NCBI GenBank assembly: GCA_019358985.1
Contig: JAHHIJ010000039.1
Location: 1-64,000 of the forward strand
DNA from: Tolypothrix brevis GSE-NOS-MK-07-07A
Lineage (GTDB): Bacteria; Cyanobacteriota; Cyanobacteriia; Cyanobacteriales; Nostocaceae
Direction of reading: 5' to 3'
DNA length: 64,000 nt
Positions within the stretch are counted from its first letter, which is position 1; each line of letters opens with the position of its first letter. Positions 62,588 through 64,000 of this stretch are shown in pieces. The notes under the pieces were generated by a model, which saw only the letters and a program-made list of their open reading frames with translations, ran no database searches and had not been told where the DNA came from. The translations under genes and the position numbers were made by a program.

Positions 62588-63025
62588 TCAAAAACCTTCA
62601 GGAATAACGCTAGATGTGGGAGTGCAGGCTGTTAGGGATTTTAGGGTTTGGTTGAGTGACTGAGAAAATTCTGTTCCAGCTGCGATCGCCTCTTCAATCT
62701 GGACTGATAGCTGTGCTGCATTTTGCCAGTCAATTCCGGTGATGATCTGACGTTGACGCATTTGGTGGCACATTTGGACTGCGGGGTTGATTTCTTCAGG
62801 AGCCACTATCAGGGAATCTAGAGAAGAAGCACCTTTTTTACCGGGCTTCTTGATAATGTGAATGGGTTCTCCTGGTTTCCGCTCAATGTCTGCGTTTGCC
62901 AGTTCAGCGCAAAGAGGAGTGAAGGCATCCCGTAGTAATTGGTCATCAAAGGCGATCGCTTCTGGAATCCAGTGCTGTTGACCTTCGTAGATAACAAGTA
63001 ATTTGTTGGTATTTGTAGTAGTCAT
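62588..63025 (-). CDS. PRTRC system protein C-like, ubiquitin-like domain plus extension
   Basis: 145 aa. Residues 7-65 follow the PRTRC C/Prok-Ub pattern: a start LLVIYEGQQHWIPEAIAF, then LLRDAFTPLCAELANADIE and IHIIKKPGKKG. Ordinary PRTRC C proteins are about 70 residues and end around the GTKG position. Here the matching GKKG is followed by an extra 80 residues (helical, QIEEAIAAGTEFSQSLNQTL). So it may be a proprotein cut after the glycine by the JAB peptidase, or a fused version. It lies 5 bases after the E-like gene. Confidence 0.6.
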   Translation of the reverse strand: MTTTNTNKLLVIYEGQQHWIPEAIAFDDQLLRDAFTPLCAELANADIERKPGEPIHIIKKPGKKGASSLDSLIVAPEEINPAVQMCHQMRQRQIITGIDWQNAAQLSVQIEEAIAAGTEFSQSLNQTLKSLTACTPTSSVIPEGF

Positions 63026-63030
63026 GGCAT

Positions 63031-63675
63031 TTAAAACAGTGAAATTTGCGTAGTATTACTGGCTGATTTAGTAGTATCTGAGCTAGCAGTTTCAGTGCGA
63101 ACTGGAGTCTGGGTAGTGGGCGGTTTATTGGTTTTGACAGCTTTAGTCTGGGCTATATTCCGGCGAATTTGGCGATTAGGAAAATCGGCTTTCAGTTCGT
63201 CCAGTAGTTGAACAATTGCAGGTGGGAAATCACCGAGTTCTTCTTGATTGAGCATAGTAACTACAGGGAAATCACCGTGACTGCTGGCAGCAATCATTAC
63301 AGGTCTATCTCCTGTTTGTTGTGTAGGTAGTAGGGTGATAACGATTTGAACTTTGCATTGCTCGAAAATAAATGGTTCTAGTTGATTTCCCTTGTTGGTA
63401 GCAGATATTTCTATGTCATCGTCGTCTAACTCATGAGAGTCGATTTCGTCGTCGGCGTAGCTATTTTCATCACTTACTGGTTCTAAAAGTTGCAAGAAGT
63501 TAGGTTTACCTGCACGCAAGCGTTCCCTGTCAAATAGCAATCCTAAAGCTTGGAATTGTTCTTCAGCAGTGGTTTTTCCCTGTCGTTCTGAAATGTAAGA
63601 TTTTAAGATTTCAGATGTAACAGTGAGGTTGGCTTTGACAATGGCCTGTTCTGGTGTTAGCCATTTTGTAGTCAT
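63031..63675 (-). CDS. PRTRC system protein E-like
   Basis: 214 aa. The N-terminal part is helical (TTKWLTPEQAIVKANLTVTS, then GLLFDRERLRAGKPNFLQLL), then an acidic linker, then a strand-rich part CKVQIVITLLPTQQTGDRPV, MIAASSHGDFPVVTMLNQEE that fits the general shape of PRTRC protein E. The Thr/Ser-rich tail ends in SLF. It is the first gene of the cassette seen in the window. The parB usually present in PRTRC cassettes is not seen. Confidence 0.45.
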   Translation of the reverse strand: MTTKWLTPEQAIVKANLTVTSEILKSYISERQGKTTAEEQFQALGLLFDRERLRAGKPNFLQLLEPVSDENSYADDEIDSHELDDDDIEISATNKGNQLEPFIFEQCKVQIVITLLPTQQTGDRPVMIAASSHGDFPVVTMLNQEELGDFPPAIVQLLDELKADFPNRQIRRNIAQTKAVKTNKPPTTQTPVRTETASSDTTKSASNTTQISLF

Positions 63676-63797
63676 AGCTTTTTTAGCCTTGTTAACTGGT
63701 GTGCAAGCTGTTGTGGCGGTAGCCAGAAGTAGAAACTGTTTTTGAGAGTAGGTACTGCTAGACTAAAAGATATCCCCTTTGCTTTTCTTCGGGAGCC

Positions 63798-64000
63798 ATG
63801 TCTACGGTAATTACCCAATCCCTGACTCTGGAGGAGTTTCTCAAGCTACCAGAAACAAAGCCTGCAAGCGTTTACATTAATGGTGAGATTATTCAAAAAC
63901 CAATGCCAAAAGGGAAGCATAGCCGATTACAGTTAAGGCTATGCAATAGTATCAACGATGTTGCCGAAAGCCTTCATGTTGCTTATGCCTTTCCAGAACT
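63798..64000 (+). CDS. Uma2-family endonuclease, start only
   Basis: 67 residues before the window ends: MSTVITQSLTLEEFLKLPET, then YINGEIIQKPMPKGKHSRLQ. This is the Uma2 (DUF820) PD-(D/E)XK restriction-endonuclease-like family, very common in cyanobacteria. GGGAG lies just before the ATG. The catalytic part is beyond the window. It diverges from the PRTRC cassette. Confidence 0.8.
   Translation, partial: MSTVITQSLTLEEFLKLPETKPASVYINGEIIQKPMPKGKHSRLQLRLCNSINDVAESLHVAYAFPE

Overview
The window looks like cyanobacterial accessory DNA, probably from a large plasmid or integrated conjugative element of a filamentous (Nostoc/Calothrix-like) species. The evidence is the abundance of HIP1-type GCGATCGC sites, Ycf46/Ycf35-type genes, DUF1822/CHASE2/CHAT proteins, Nostoc-type small dispersed repeats, heptamer repeats, and conjugation genes beside a PRTRC cassette.

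Layout. 1-2100: the 3' end of one group II intron followed directly by a second intron with its own reverse transcriptase (HNH part frameshifted). 2114-5931 (-): AAA ATPase Ycf46 with an 82-aa protein, DUF2997 and DUF1257 (Ycf35-like), then an unknown coiled-coil-rich protein. 6412-10518 (+): a NACHT (STAND) NTPase interrupted by one in-frame TGA, probably a defence gene. 10575-13236 (-): an unknown protein and a RecD/Dda-like helicase. 13988-42799: a large CHAT/caspase block holding a metacaspase-like protein, four exported TPR or WD40 CHAT proteins, a membrane CHAT-CHASE2 protein, DUF928-like, DUF1822 and sigma-factor-like proteins, an RDD protein and small secreted proteins. 43120-55652 (-): a type IV secretion operon (VirB9, VirB10, VirB8, VirB6, VirB5-like, VirB3-VirB4 fusion, pilin-like, and an acidic unknown), with a four-helix-bundle gene inserted into it. 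56055-57371: an Rpn-type nuclease gene with duplicated DUF4351 ends. 57432-59144: an unknown gene and a NarL-type response regulator. 59308-63675 (-): a PRTRC cassette (E1-like ThiF, JAB peptidase, E2-like B, F-like, ubiquitin-like C, E-like). 63798-end: start of a Uma2 gene.

The most interesting result is in the CHAT block. Five transcription units carry the same two-part element, TACATAA-N13-15-GAGATAT, 28-196 nt before the first gene. The variable spacer suggests a promoter rather than an operator. One unit encodes the sigma-like protein, which makes a self-controlled regulon of caspase-fold proteases a testable idea. Nearly all of these proteases carry export signals, so they would act outside the cytoplasm. 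A second idea is that the PRTRC cassette is a complete ubiquitin-like conjugation set whose ubiquitin-like protein has a C-terminal extension that would need trimming.
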